Shown: in pieces, positions 1 through 8,616 of the stretch
Layout of the letters: the number at the start of each line of letters is the position of its first letter
How positions within the stretch are numbered: the first letter of the stretch is position 1
From: Lysobacteraceae bacterium PS02340
GTDB taxonomy: Bacteria > Pseudomonadota > Gammaproteobacteria > Xanthomonadales > Xanthomonadaceae
Direction: 5' to 3'
Length of the DNA stretch: 64,000 nucleotides
Assembly: GCA_029959605.1 (NCBI GenBank)
Contig: JASCOC010000016.1
Coordinates: 1-64,000, forward strand
Program-made: the position numbers and the translations under genes
The notes under the pieces: model-generated
The model's input: the letters and a program-made list of their open reading frames with translations, nothing else
Databases searched by the model: none
Told to the model about the DNA's origin: nothing

Positions 1-79
1 CATTCCGAACTCGGAAGTGAAACGTACATGCGCCGATGGTAGTGTGCATCTAGCATGCGAGAGTAGGTCATCGCCAGGG
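1..79 (+). rRNA. rrf: 5S ribosomal RNA, 3' portion
   Basis: The left edge of the window starts inside a 5S rRNA gene. The visible segment carries the conserved CCGAACTCGGAAGTGAAAC block and the closing GAGAGTAGGTCATCGCCAGG block typical of bacterial 5S rRNA. About 40 bases of the 5' end lie outside the window. It marks the distal end of an rRNA operon transcribed rightwards and is followed at once by a strong intrinsic terminator. The exact 3' end (78-80) is estimated from family consensus. Confidence 0.93.
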
Positions 80-88
80 TTTTTACCC

Positions 89-121
89 AAAACCCCCGCC
101 GGTTCTCCGGCGGGGGTTTTT
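89..121 (+). terminator. Intrinsic terminator of the rRNA operon
   Basis: A perfect 14-bp stem (89-102 paired with 107-120) closes on a TTCT loop. Its 3' arm ends in a run of T residues (117-121). It begins about 10 bases after the 5S rRNA end, so it is the expected end of the rRNA operon transcript. Confidence 0.93.
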
Positions 122-505
122 CTTTGCATGACATTTTGACGATGACGCGAGAGGCGTGAGAAAGTCAGGGCGTTAGAAAGTCAGGTCTCAGCGCACGGTG
201 CGAGGGAATTTAGTCGCCCAGCGTGGCGAAATAATCTCCGAGGGGTTTCGGTTCGGCTGGTCAGTAGACGGGAGAGTATCTCGACCGCTCACGAAGGGCT
301 GGTTCTGAGCTGTTCTGGGCTTACGCGCAGCGACACGACAAGAGGCGAGGCTACGGATGCGCACGAGTGTGCGATCGAGCGTTACAGCGCTGGGCCGATG
401 GGTTTCGCTTCGCTCAACCCATCCTAAGAAAGCGTGTTTGCAGGCTTTTGAGATGCAATATCGCGATGGGGCGCGCTTGCGAAGAAAGCGGAAGTTGTCG
501 CTTTG
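122..505. other. Gene-poor stretch between rRNA operon and modE-like gene
   Basis: No convincing coding region is visible on either strand. The stretch contains two close copies of AGAAAGTCAGG (about 159-169 and 175-185) and one copy of the dispersed palindromic repeat annotated at 397-430. It separates the rightward rRNA operon from the leftward ModE-like gene, so it is a convergent intergenic region. The short open frames here lack family resemblance and have unlike composition. Confidence 0.6.
397..430 (+). repeat. Dispersed palindromic repeat, copy 1
   Basis: GATGGGTT and AACCCATC form 8-bp inverted arms (397-404 and 416-423) around a CGC-rich centre, followed by CCTAAGAA. Related copies lie at 1063-1098, 40629-40664, 46627-46659 (reverse) and 46738-46770. 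This copy sits between convergent transcription units. Confidence 0.7.
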
Positions 506-847
506 TTATCTGCGAAGCGCACGCAAGTGCGCGAGATCGTCGGCGATCGTGGCGGCACTGTGTTGCTGCATGCGGCGGTAGGTCGACAGGATATCTTCGC
601 CGAGCGCGGTGAGCTCCGCACCACCGCCACCGCGTCCGCCGGTCAGCGTGGCGACAACCGGGGCACCGAAGTACAGGTTGAGCTGTTCGACGAGTTGCCA
701 GGCGCGGCGATAACTCATCGACATGCGGCGACCGGCCGCGGAGATCGAACCCGTCTGCCGGATGCCATCAAGCAGATCGGCTTTGCCCGGGCCGAGCATC
801 ACCTCGCCGAGGCGGATGCGCAGCTGGAAATCGTCTGGGTCGCTCAT
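506..847 (-). CDS. Stand-alone ModE-type winged-helix regulator
   Basis: This 113-residue protein matches the N-terminal DNA-binding domain of ModE, the molybdate-responsive repressor of molybdate transport genes. The recognisable core is LLDGIRQTGSISAAGR followed by MSYRRAWQLVEQLN (about residues 24-58), a LysR/ModE-like winged helix, with a GGRGGGGAELT wing and an ALGEDILSTYRRM helix. Full ModE is about 260 residues and ends in two molybdate-binding MOP domains; none is encoded here. It therefore cannot sense molybdate in the E. coli manner unless a partner supplies the sensor. No mod transport genes are nearby. Divergently placed to the pat-like gene, about 360 bp away. Targets are unknown. 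Confidence 0.88.
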   Translation of the reverse strand: MSDPDDFQLRIRLGEVMLGPGKADLLDGIRQTGSISAAGRRMSMSYRRAWQLVEQLNLYFGAPVVATLTGGRGGGGAELTALGEDILSTYRRMQQHSAATIADDLAHLRALRR

Positions 848-1208
848 GGCGGCAGCTTAGACGACGCGCTCGAGGCGTTGAAGCCGATGCGCGTTGAGCG
901 GCGTCGTGAGCGGTCCGGCTGGGTGTGAATCGCGGCTTCGATCAGAGTCGTATGCAGTTGGCGTGTCGAGTCCGGAGGCTCAGGAAGCCTTGAGTCGGAT
1001 GACGTGGATGAGTTTCATGTGGCGCGATCCGCGTCGGATTCCGGATCGCCCGCCAGCTCTCCGATGGGTTTCGCATTGCTCTACTCATCCTACGAAGCAT
1101 TGCTCGCGCCTGGCGATACGCCTCTGGCAACGGCACTTGGCGAAAGCTGGGGAAGCAGCCGAGCGGAATCGCAGACGGACGCTCGTGTATCGTCTGCGCT
1201 CGTCTTGA
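848..1208. other. Divergent intergenic region with repeat copy
   Basis: This 361-bp stretch separates the leftward modE-like gene from the rightward pat-like gene. I find no credible coding frame. It holds the second copy of the dispersed repeat (1063-1098) and presumably both promoters, although no clear -35/-10 pair stands out in this GC-rich sequence. Confidence 0.55.
1063..1098 (+). repeat. Dispersed palindromic repeat, copy 2
   Basis: The sequence runs GATGGGTTTCGC, an ATTGCTCTACTCATCC centre and TACGAAGC, closely matching the copy at 40629-40664. One arm has drifted (ACTCATC instead of ACCCATC). It lies upstream of the pat-like gene, so unlike the other copies it is in a divergent interval. 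Confidence 0.65.
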
Positions 1209-3929
1209 ATGACCGCGCATGCCGCGATGAGTACCTACGCACTCCAGTCCGTGTTCCATCCCGCGTCGGTAGCCGTCGTCGGTGCGAGTCCGCGCGCGCG
1301 GTCGCTCGGGCGGCTGGTGCTGCAGCAGTTGCGCGCGGGCGGGTTCGCGGGGCCGATCGGTCTGGTCAATCCGCGCTATGCGTCGATCGATGGCGTCGAA
1401 GCGTCGCCGTCGCTGGCCGCGCTGCCGTTCGTACCCGAACTGGTGGTGATCGCCGTCCCGCCGGCGGATGTGGCAGGCATCGCGGATGCCGCAGCCAGCG
1501 CGGGTGCCAAGGCTGCGATCGTGCTGACGCGCGACATGGGCGAAGGCACCGGTTCGCACAACGCCGCGCTGGCCGAGGTCGCGCGCGCGCGCGGGCTGCG
1601 CATCGTGGGACCGAACTGTCTCGGCGTGATCGCGCCACACGCGAAGCTGTTCGCGAGTTTCGCCGCGCACGCGCCGATCCCCGGCGATCTCGCCCTGATC
1701 TCGCAATCCGGCGCCGTGGCGGCCGGCATGATCGAGTGGAGCCGGCCGCGGGGCATCGGGTTCTCCGCCGTGGCCTCGCTGGGCGACGCGCTCGATGTCG
1801 ACTTCGCCGATCTGCTCGACTACTTCGCGACCGACCGGCATACCCGCGCGATCCTGCTGTACGTCGAGCGCGTGCGTGATGCGCGCAAGTTCCTGTCCGC
1901 CGCGCGTGCGGCGGCGCGCGCCAAGCCGGTGGTCGTGGTCAAACCCGGTCGGCATGCGCGACGCGACACGGCGGCGATCACCCACGCCGCAGCATTGGCA
2001 GCGCCGGATGCCGTCTACGACGCCGCGTTCCGGCGTGCGGGACTGCTGCGTGTGCATGCGCTCGACGAACTGTTCGCGGCCGCCGAAACCCTGTCGCACC
2101 TGGGCGGCGTACCCGGCAACCGCCTCGCGGTGATGACCAACGGCATCGGCGTCGGCATGCTCGCGCTCGATCGCCTGGTCGATCTGGGCGGTACACGCGC
2201 TTCACTGTCGGAGGCGACGATCGCAACCCTCGATGGCGCGTTTCCGCGTGGCTGGTCGCGGCGCAATGCCGTGGACATGCTCGGCGATGCCGACGGCACT
2301 CGATATGCCACCGCGCTGGAGGCGCTGCTCGACGATCGCGACAACGATGCGGTGCTGGTGATGCAGGTACCCACCGTGCTGTCGGATCCCGATGAAGTGG
2401 CGGATGCCGTGGTGCGCATCGTGCAGGCGCGTCCGGGCACCGGCACGCGCAAGCCGGTACTCGCCGTCTGGCACGGGGATCAGCCCGAGGCGCGCAGGAC
2501 ACTTGGCGACGCCGGCATTCCGGTCTACGACAGCGAAGCCGATGCGGTGCGGGGTTTCATGTATCTCGCGCGTCACCACGAGGCGCAGCGTGCGCTGATG
2601 GAGACACCGCCGAGCCTGCCGGACGATTTCGTCGTCGATCTGCCGGCGGCGCGTTCTGTCGTCGATGCGGCCCTGGCCTCCGGAAATCGTCTGCTCGACC
2701 CGGTGGCGACCGCGCGTCTGCTCGATGCCTACGGCATTCCGGTCGCCGAAGTCTCGCGCGCACGCGACGCCGATGCAGCGGTCGCGGCCGCGGAACAACT
2801 GTTCGCGCGTGGCGTCGCGGTCGCGGTGAAGATCGACGCGGCCGACATTCCGCACAAATCCGATGTCGACGGTGTGCGCCTGAACCTCACGACGCCGCAG
2901 GCCGTGCGTCAGGCGGCCGAAGACATCCTGCAGCGCGCACGCACATTGCAGCCCGCTGCGCAAATTGACGGTGTCACCGTGCATGCGATGGCCGTGCGGC
3001 CCAAGGCGCGTGAACTCATCGCCGGTATTGCCGACGATCCGACCTTCGGCCCGGTGATCGTGTTCGGCCGCGGCGGTACGGCGGTCGACGTCATCGACGA
3101 CAAGGCCCTGATGCTGCCGCCGCTGGACCTGCGTCTCGCGCACGAGCTGATCGGGCGCACGCGCGCGTCGCGCATGCTCAAGGCCTATCGCGATGTGCCG
3201 GCAGCCGACGAACGCGCGGTCGCGCTGGTGCTGGTGAAGCTCGCGCAGATGGCGGCCGACATTCCGGAGCTCCTGGAACTCGACATCAACCCGCTTCTCG
3301 CGGATCGCGACGGCGTGATCGCGGTCGACGCGCGCATCGCGCTCGCGCCGGTCAAACGTCTGCACAAGGGTCGCGGCCATCCGCGCTTCGCGATCTTTCC
3401 GTATCCGGTGGAGTGGGAGCGGACGATCACGCTGTCGAACGGGAACACGGCCTTCGTGCGGCCGGTACGCCCGGAAGACGAGGCGATGTTCCGGCGCTTC
3501 TTCGAACAGGTCAGCACCGAGGATCTGCGGTTGCGCTTCTTCAGCGCCGTGCGGCATTTCAGCCACGAGTTCATCGCGCGGCTCACCCAGCTCGACTACG
3601 CGCGCTCGATCGCGCTGGCGGCGATCGACCCGGACACCGGCGAGATGCTGGGCGCGGTGCGTCTGCTCGCCGATGCGAACTACGACACCGGCGAGTACGG
3701 GATCATGGTGCGCTCCGACCTCAAGGGCGCCGGGCTCGGCTGGCGGCTGATGCGGATCATGATCGAATACGCCCGCTGGCAGGGGCTGCGCGTCGTCGAA
3801 GGCCAGGTGCTGCGAGAGAACACCACGATGCTGGCGATGTGCCGCCAACTGGGATTCTCGATCACGACCGATCCGGACGATGCCACGGTCGCAATCGTGC
3901 GATTGCCGGTCGAAGGCACCGACGCCTGA
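1209..3929 (+). CDS. Pat-like bifunctional ADP-forming acyl-CoA synthetase/GNAT acetyltransferase
   Basis: This 906-residue protein joins an ADP-forming acyl-CoA synthetase-like body to a C-terminal GNAT acetyltransferase, the layout of protein lysine acetyltransferases Pat/YfiQ (PatZ). Residues about 13-140 form a CoA-binding Rossmann domain (SVAVVGASP). Residues 140-470 are succinyl-CoA-ligase-like, 480-700 an ATP-grasp domain and 735-900 the GNAT fold, with the acetyl-CoA loop RSDLKGAGLGWRLM. In enteric Pat the phospho-histidine of the synthetase part is, as I recall, replaced. Here the equivalent site reads ITHAAALA with His259 present. The start is uncertain: a second ATG at 1227 gives MSTYALQ, closer to where homologues begin, and neither has a clear ribosome binding site. 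It ends 6 bp before a convergent small gene. Confidence 0.9.
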   Translation: MTAHAAMSTYALQSVFHPASVAVVGASPRARSLGRLVLQQLRAGGFAGPIGLVNPRYASIDGVEASPSLAALPFVPELVVIAVPPADVAGIADAAASAGAKAAIVLTRDMGEGTGSHNAALAEVARARGLRIVGPNCLGVIAPHAKLFASFAAHAPIPGDLALISQSGAVAAGMIEWSRPRGIGFSAVASLGDALDVDFADLLDYFATDRHTRAILLYVERVRDARKFLSAARAAARAKPVVVVKPGRHARRDTAAITHAAALAAPDAVYDAAFRRAGLLRVHALDELFAAAETLSHLGGVPGNRLAVMTNGIGVGMLALDRLVDLGGTRASLSEATIATLDGAFPRGWSRRNAVDMLGDADGTRYATALEALLDDRDNDAVLVMQVPTVLSDPDEVADAVVRIVQARPGTGTRKPVLAVWHGDQPEARRTLGDAGIPVYDSEADAVRGFMYLARHHEAQRALMETPPSLPDDFVVDLPAARSVVDAALASGNRLLDPVATARLLDAYGIPVAEVSRARDADAAVAAAEQLFARGVAVAVKIDAADIPHKSDVDGVRLNLTTPQAVRQAAEDILQRARTLQPAAQIDGVTVHAMAVRPKARELIAGIADDPTFGPVIVFGRGGTAVDVIDDKALMLPPLDLRLAHELIGRTRASRMLKAYRDVPAADERAVALVLVKLAQMAADIPELLELDINPLLADRDGVIAVDARIALAPVKRLHKGRGHPRFAIFPYPVEWERTITLSNGNTAFVRPVRPEDEAMFRRFFEQVSTEDLRLRFFSAVRHFSHEFIARLTQLDYARSIALAAIDPDTGEMLGAVRLLADANYDTGEYGIMVRSDLKGAGLGWRLMRIMIEYARWQGLRVVEGQVLRENTTMLAMCRQLGFSITTDPDDATVAIVRLPVEGTDA

Positions 3930-3935
3930 GCGGCT

Positions 3936-4115
3936 TCAATGGCCCTTGCGGCCCGAGCCGGATTGCTTGCCGCCGCCATCCTGCTTGTTGACCGTGGCCC
4001 AGGCGATGCGCTCGGCATCCGCCTTCGACCGGCCCTTGTCGCGCTCCGAAGCCTCCACGTGTTCAGCCTTTCGTTTCTGCTTGTCCGTGTAGGACGATTT
4101 GTCGCCGCGGGGCAT
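3936..4115 (-). CDS. Small charged protein, plasmid-stabilisation-like
   Basis: A 59-residue, lysine/glutamate-rich protein beginning MPRGDKSSYTDKQKRKAEH, with a conserved RIAWATVNKQDGG core and a glycine/serine/lysine tail. Short proteins of this pattern occur widely in bacteria, often labelled plasmid stabilisation protein, without a proven function. The ATG at 4115 matches the family N-terminus exactly. It is transcribed towards the pat-like gene (6 bp gap) and divergently from dinB, with a 21-bp palindrome at 4120-4140 just upstream of its start. Confidence 0.8.
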   Translation of the reverse strand: MPRGDKSSYTDKQKRKAEHVEASERDKGRSKADAERIAWATVNKQDGGGKQSGSGRKGH

Positions 4116-4119
4116 GACA

Positions 4120-4140
4120 CTGCTCCATCGATGGGAGCAG
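4120..4140. promoter_or_regulatory. Palindromic candidate operator or mRNA hairpin
   Basis: CTGCTCC (4120-4126) and GGAGCAG (4134-4140) are perfect inverted arms around ATCGATG. The site lies 4 bp upstream of the small gene start at 4115 and about 100 bp upstream of dinB. On the minus strand the arm CTGCTCCC/GGAGCAG could also provide a GGAG-type ribosome binding site for the small gene, so an RNA hairpin that masks it is an alternative reading. Confidence 0.35.
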
Positions 4141-4238
4141 AAAGCCTGCGCCGGCAATCGTGAGCAGCGGGTCGAATCCGCGTGCAGGAATCGTGGACCG
4201 GACGCAGTCAGTGCGACCGGAACGACGATAATGCAGCG

Positions 4239-5306
4239 GTGCGCAAGATCCTCCACATCGACATGGACGCGTTCTACGCTTCGGTCGAACAGCGCGACGA
4301 TCCGTCGCTGCGCGGGCGGCCGGTGGTCGTGGCCTGGCGCGGCGCACGCTCGGTGGTCTGCGCGGCGTCGTATGAAGCCCGCCCGTTCGGGGTGCGCTCG
4401 GCGATGCCGGCCGTGACCGCCGAGCGCCTGTGCCCGGACGCGGTGTTCGTGCCGCCGGATTTCGCCCGTTACAAGGCCGTGTCGCGGCAGGTGCGCGAGA
4501 TCTTCCACGCGCACACCGATCTGGTACAGCCGTTGTCGCTGGACGAGGCCTATCTCGATGTCACCGATCCGAAGATTCCCTCGCCCAATGCGACGGCGAC
4601 CGCGCAGGCGATCCGCGCGCAGATCCGCGAAGCGACGCAGCTGACGGCCTCGGCCGGCGTGGCGCCGAACAAGTTCATCGCCAAGATCGCCTCGGACTGG
4701 AACAAGCCGGACGGCCTGTACGTGGTCAAGCCGGCGCAGGTCGACGCGTTCCTGCTGCCGCTCAAGGTCGGTCTGATTCCCGGCGTCGGCAAGGTCATGG
4801 AGAAGAAGCTGGCCGAGCTCGGCGTCGCCACGGTCGGCGATCTGCGTGGGCTGTCGCGCGAGACGCTGGAGCGGCGTTTCGGTACGTTCGGTGCGCGCTT
4901 GCACCAGCGCGCACTCGGCATCGACGACCGGCCGGTGGAGCCGGACCAGCCGGTGCGGTCGATCTCGTCGGAGGACACGTTCGAGACCGATCTGCCGCTC
5001 GACGAGCTCGCGCCGATGATCGAACGGCTCGCGGAGAAGACGTGGGCGGCGACGCGCAAAACCGCGCGTGTCGGACGCACCGTAGTGCTGAAGCTCAAGA
5101 CTTCGCAGTTCCGCATCCTCACGCGCAGTTTCACGCCGGATGCGCCGCCCGCGTCGCAGGCGGAACTGACGCGGATCGCGCTAGCGTTGCGCGAGCGCGT
5201 CGAGCTGCCGGCGTCGACGCGGTATCGACTGGTCGGTGTGGGGATCGGCGGATTCCGCGAGCCGGATGAGCTGCCGGTGCAGGCGGGGTTGTTCGAGGGG
5301 AGCTAG
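4239..5306 (+). CDS. dinB: DNA polymerase IV
   Basis: Y-family translesion polymerase that copies past damaged bases without proofreading. The N-terminus reads RKILHIDMDAFYASVEQRD, giving the first metal aspartate (D8) and the aromatic pair F12-Y13 at the steric gate. LSLDEAYLD supplies the catalytic D102/E103. Helix-hairpin-helix thumb sequence (IPGVGKVMEKKLAELG) and the little-finger domain follow, and the total of 355 residues is usual. The GTG at 4239 is chosen because homologues begin with this motif; an in-frame ATG at 4182 would add 19 unrelated residues. There is no recognisable clamp-binding QxxLF at the very end, although LPVQAGLFEGS is close. It converges on dinG. Confidence 0.96.
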   Translation: MRKILHIDMDAFYASVEQRDDPSLRGRPVVVAWRGARSVVCAASYEARPFGVRSAMPAVTAERLCPDAVFVPPDFARYKAVSRQVREIFHAHTDLVQPLSLDEAYLDVTDPKIPSPNATATAQAIRAQIREATQLTASAGVAPNKFIAKIASDWNKPDGLYVVKPAQVDAFLLPLKVGLIPGVGKVMEKKLAELGVATVGDLRGLSRETLERRFGTFGARLHQRALGIDDRPVEPDQPVRSISSEDTFETDLPLDELAPMIERLAEKTWAATRKTARVGRTVVLKLKTSQFRILTRSFTPDAPPASQAELTRIALALRERVELPASTRYRLVGVGIGGFREPDELPVQAGLFEGS

Positions 5307-5362
5307 GCGTCGTTGTGCCTTCCGCAGCGCCGCGCCCTCACCCGACGCGCGATGCGCGTCGA

Positions 5363-5404
5363 CCCCGGATCGAGTCCGGGGCAGGCTCTCTCCCAGAGGG
5401 AGAG
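5363..5404. terminator. Double hairpin between convergent dinB and dinG
   Basis: Two adjacent stems are visible. CCCCGGA/TCCGGGG (5363-5369 with 5375-5381) closes on TCGAG, and CTCTCCC/GGGAGAG (5388-5394 with 5398-5404) closes on AGA. They sit in the middle of the 143-bp gap between two convergent genes and could end transcription from either side. The T-run is weak. The second stem resembles the CTCTCCCTCAGGGAGAG stem at about 35629-35645, so it may belong to a dispersed element. Confidence 0.5.
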
Positions 5405-5449
5405 GTTTCCAAATCGAAAGCGGAATGTGCGCTGTGTTTCGGGCTGCGC

Positions 5450-7612
5450 TCAGCCGATCACACGCTTGAACGGCGGCAGCGCATCGAGGATGCGTTTGCC
5501 GTAGCGGCGGTTGAGCAGGCGCGAGTCGAGGATCACGACGCGGCCGGTATCGGTCGAGGTCCGGATCAGGCGGCCAGCGAACTGGGTCAGTGTGCGCAAC
5601 GCGTGCGGAATCGCGATCAGGTTGAACGGATTCTGCCCCCGCGCTTCGAGCCACTCGCCGAGCGTCGCCGTCTGCGGATCGGTCGGCACCGCGAACGGCA
5701 CCTGGGTGATGACGACCGTCGTGCAGGCCTCGCCCGGCAGGTCGAGACCTTCGCCGAACGAGTTGAGGCCGAACAGCACCGAGCCCTTGCCGGCGGCGAC
5801 GCGTTCGAGGTGGGCTGCGACGACCTGCGACTTGTTGCCGCTGCTTTGCACCTGGATCGCGCCGCGGCGCGAGGCCGGCATCAGTTCGGCGACCTTCTCC
5901 ATCTTCCAGCGCGAGGTGAAGAGCACCATGCTGCCTTTGTTCCAGTCGAGCTCGCGCGCAAGCCATTCGGCGACGGCCTTCGGGTGACCTTCGCGATCGT
6001 CGGGCGCCACCGGGAACTGCGGCACCACCAGCTGCGCCTGGTTCGGCAGATCGAACGGCGACGGCAGCGAAGCGGTCTCGGCGTGATCGGGCAGGCCGGT
6101 GTCGATCGCGAACGACTGGAAATCGCCGCCGCCGGTCAGCGTGGCCGAGGTCATCACGACCGAATCGATCTCCTTCCACAGCAGGGTGCGCAGCACGTGC
6201 GCGGCCGACACCGGCGAGCAGTGCAGGGCGAGATCGCCATCGCGTGTCGCGGTGACCCAGCGCGCCATCGGAGGTGCGCCTTCGCGGTCCTCGCGTCGCC
6301 AGCCGGTCCACAGCTCGTGCTGCTGCTCGACCATCTCCAGCGCCATGCCGAGACTGCGCTGCAGCTTCTCGCGCGCCGGGTCTTCCTGCTTGGTCCGCGC
6401 GACGGCCTGCTGCGCGGCGTGCACCCAGTTGAACAGCGCACGCGTGTCGTCGCCGAGCGTTTCGATCGCGGGCGCCCAGTCGTCGGGCAGGCGACCGAGC
6501 GGTGCGCGCCACATCGGGTCGCGGTCGCCGGGCTCGGGCTGCCAGACGCGGTCCACGTCGAGCTGGAACGCCTTGAGCCCTTTCGACACGCGCGATGCGA
6601 GTTCGATCGCCTCGTTCGGCAGCAAGGTGCCGACGCGTTCCTTGTCGACCAGCCGATAGCTGCCGGCGATCAGGATCTGCATGCGGCTGGTGCGCTTGGC
6701 CATGTCGGCCAGCGGCAGGCGCGCCGCGCCCTGGTCGATCGCGACGTTCGCCACGTGGTGGCCCTCGTCGAGCACCAGCAGCATCTCGCCGGGCGGCGCC
6801 AGCAGCGGCTGGCCATTCTCGATGTCGCCCATCGCCAGCGACGACAGCAGCAGCGCGTGATTGGTCACGACGATCTGCGCTTCGCGCACGGTGTTGCGGA
6901 CTTTCAGCACCGGACATTGCTGGGCGAAGCTGCAGCGGCGCCCGGCGCAACTCGATGCGGGCGTGGTGATGCGCGTGCGCAACGCAGGCGACACGGGTTC
7001 GGGCGCGGTGTCGAGATCGCCGTCCCATTGCCGGTCCGCATGCGCTTCGAGCAGGCGCCGCGCAGCGTCCACTTCATGCGGCGCCAGCGGGCGGTCGTAG
7101 AGCTGGCGCTCGTAGTCGCCGCCCTCGTCGGGCCCGGCGCCATCGAGCAGCATCGTGCCCTGGCTGTGCTCGGCGTGCAGTTCGGCGGCGTTGCGCGTGC
7201 ACAGGTACCGCGTGCGGCCCTTGGCCAGCGCGACGCGGGCCTCCAACCCGGTCGCGGCGAGGAATGCCGGAATGTCGCGTTCCACCAGCTGCGACTGCAG
7301 CGCCACCGTGCCGGTGCTGATCACCAGCTTCTTCTTCGTCGCCAGCGCGATCGGCACGCCCGCGGTCAGGTAGGCGAGCGACTTGCCGACGCCGGTCGGT
7401 GCTTCGGCCACGCCGATGCCGCCCGAGGTCGCGAGCGCGCGCGACACCAGGCCGATCATCGCGCTCTGCGAACGGCGCGTGCTGAAGCCCGGCGTGTTCG
7501 CCTGCAGCTTCGCGTACGCGGCGCGGATGTCGGCCTTGAGCGCGTCGTTCAGCGCGCGCGGCGGCGCGTCGGCCGCGGGTGTGGCCGGCGAGGTGGAGTC
7601 GGAATCGCCCAT
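5450..7612 (-). CDS. dinG: ATP-dependent DNA helicase DinG
   Basis: XPD-like superfamily 2 helicase of 720 residues that unwinds DNA, R-loops and quadruplexes 5'-to-3'. Walker A EAPTGVGKS lies at 70-78 and the DEGH box at 282-285. The iron-sulfur cysteines are present: C138 and the CAGRRCSFAQQC group (C222, C227, C233), whose 5- and 6-residue spacing equals that of E. coli DinG. The C-terminal helicase domain includes GLNSFGEGLDLPG and the final arginine-rich motif. The ATG at 7612 is preferred because the upstream extension has no homology and would run towards the neighbouring gene. DinB and DinG lie convergently, which groups two damage-related genes, but no LexA box is obvious. Confidence 0.95.
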   Translation of the reverse strand: MGDSDSTSPATPAADAPPRALNDALKADIRAAYAKLQANTPGFSTRRSQSAMIGLVSRALATSGGIGVAEAPTGVGKSLAYLTAGVPIALATKKKLVISTGTVALQSQLVERDIPAFLAATGLEARVALAKGRTRYLCTRNAAELHAEHSQGTMLLDGAGPDEGGDYERQLYDRPLAPHEVDAARRLLEAHADRQWDGDLDTAPEPVSPALRTRITTPASSCAGRRCSFAQQCPVLKVRNTVREAQIVVTNHALLLSSLAMGDIENGQPLLAPPGEMLLVLDEGHHVANVAIDQGAARLPLADMAKRTSRMQILIAGSYRLVDKERVGTLLPNEAIELASRVSKGLKAFQLDVDRVWQPEPGDRDPMWRAPLGRLPDDWAPAIETLGDDTRALFNWVHAAQQAVARTKQEDPAREKLQRSLGMALEMVEQQHELWTGWRREDREGAPPMARWVTATRDGDLALHCSPVSAAHVLRTLLWKEIDSVVMTSATLTGGGDFQSFAIDTGLPDHAETASLPSPFDLPNQAQLVVPQFPVAPDDREGHPKAVAEWLARELDWNKGSMVLFTSRWKMEKVAELMPASRRGAIQVQSSGNKSQVVAAHLERVAAGKGSVLFGLNSFGEGLDLPGEACTTVVITQVPFAVPTDPQTATLGEWLEARGQNPFNLIAIPHALRTLTQFAGRLIRTSTDTGRVVILDSRLLNRRYGKRILDALPPFKRVIG

Positions 7613-7715
7613 GCACCCATTGTCCCACGCCGCGTCGCGTGGACCGAGATCGGGATGCTGAACGCTCTCGACGCGATTGCCGGCGGAAGGCAGACGCGAG
7701 CGTGTCGCAGGGCGA

Positions 7716-8516
7716 TCAGGGCGTGAACCGTGTCCTGGACACCGACGCATCGGCGTCGCCGCGCGGCGCGTCTTCCAGCATCACAAGCCGCTGGCCGTCG
7801 AGGCGGTAGTCGAGTGCGGCCTGGATCGACTGCAGTTCGCGCACCTGCGTGCACAGCGCATCGGCCTGCGCTTCCAGCGCGGCACTGCGGGCTTCGATCC
7901 TGCGGTCGAGATCGGCTTCCATGCGTTCGGCGCGCGCATCCATGCGGTCGGCGCGGCCGGTGAACACCTGCCACATCACGCTGCGACCGAGGCTGCCGGT
8001 CATGCGTTCGGCCGCGTCCTCGATGCGCGATTCGAAGCCGTCGCCGAATACGTCCTGGTCCCAGCGCCCGGTGCCGAGCGTGGCGTCGATGTAACCGAGC
8101 GTGTCGGTGCGGTAGCGCTCGACCTGGCGCACCTTGCGCGCGCTGCCGGTCATCACTTCGACCACCCCGGCCAATGCATCGAACGCGATACCGGTGCTCT
8201 CGCGCGCGACCGACGTGACCTGCGGCATCAGCGTGCGGGCGCCCGATTCCAGCCGGCGCAGCCGCGCGGCATCCGCGGCGCTGACGGTCTGCACTGCGCG
8301 ATCCACGCTGAGCGTGCCGTCGTGGAAGAAGATCTCCTTCGGCACGCCGCTGTCGCGATAGAGCCACACGCCGCCGGTATCGACGAGCACGTTGTACGGT
8401 GTCGAAATCTCGCACTGGTCGGAAGAAAGACGCGGTGTGGTGTCGTCGTCCGACGCGTGCACCGTGAGCGACGCGACGAGCAGGCCTGCGACGAGCGCGG
8501 CGCGATGGACGGACAT
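7716..8516 (-). CDS. DUF2884 (YggN-like) periplasmic protein
   Basis: A 266-residue protein with a signal peptide (MSVHRAALVAGLLVASLTVHA) and mature sequence resembling the DUF2884/YggN family: QCEISTPYNVLVDTGGVWLYR, a DGTLSVDR segment, then long charged helices (about 120-240) likely to form a coiled coil. Family function is unknown; it is predicted to be periplasmic. ATG 8516 is preferred because it places the signal peptide at the N-terminus with GGGA nearby; upstream ATGs at 8525 and 8570 are possible. It lies about 100 bp upstream of dinG on the same strand and could be co-transcribed with it. Confidence 0.82.
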   Translation of the reverse strand: MSVHRAALVAGLLVASLTVHASDDDTTPRLSSDQCEISTPYNVLVDTGGVWLYRDSGVPKEIFFHDGTLSVDRAVQTVSAADAARLRRLESGARTLMPQVTSVARESTGIAFDALAGVVEVMTGSARKVRQVERYRTDTLGYIDATLGTGRWDQDVFGDGFESRIEDAAERMTGSLGRSVMWQVFTGRADRMDARAERMEADLDRRIEARSAALEAQADALCTQVRELQSIQAALDYRLDGQRLVMLEDAPRGDADASVSRTRFTP

Positions 8517-8616
8517 GGGCAGCATTCCCGGTTGCATGGCCGCGAGCATCGGGCCATCGCGGCGCGGCATCGCGTGCTTGAAGTCACGGTGGCGCGTAGT
8601 GCGCCGGATTCGAGGG

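Noticed and set aside
942-2099. Minus-strand open frame overlapping the start of the pat-like gene
   Set aside because: Antisense of a clear CoA-binding domain, low-complexity Arg/His composition, no homology.
5315-7726. Long open frame on the plus strand opposite dinG
   Set aside because: Arg/His/Gln-rich shadow of dinG without recognisable motifs; dinG itself has all catalytic and cluster residues.
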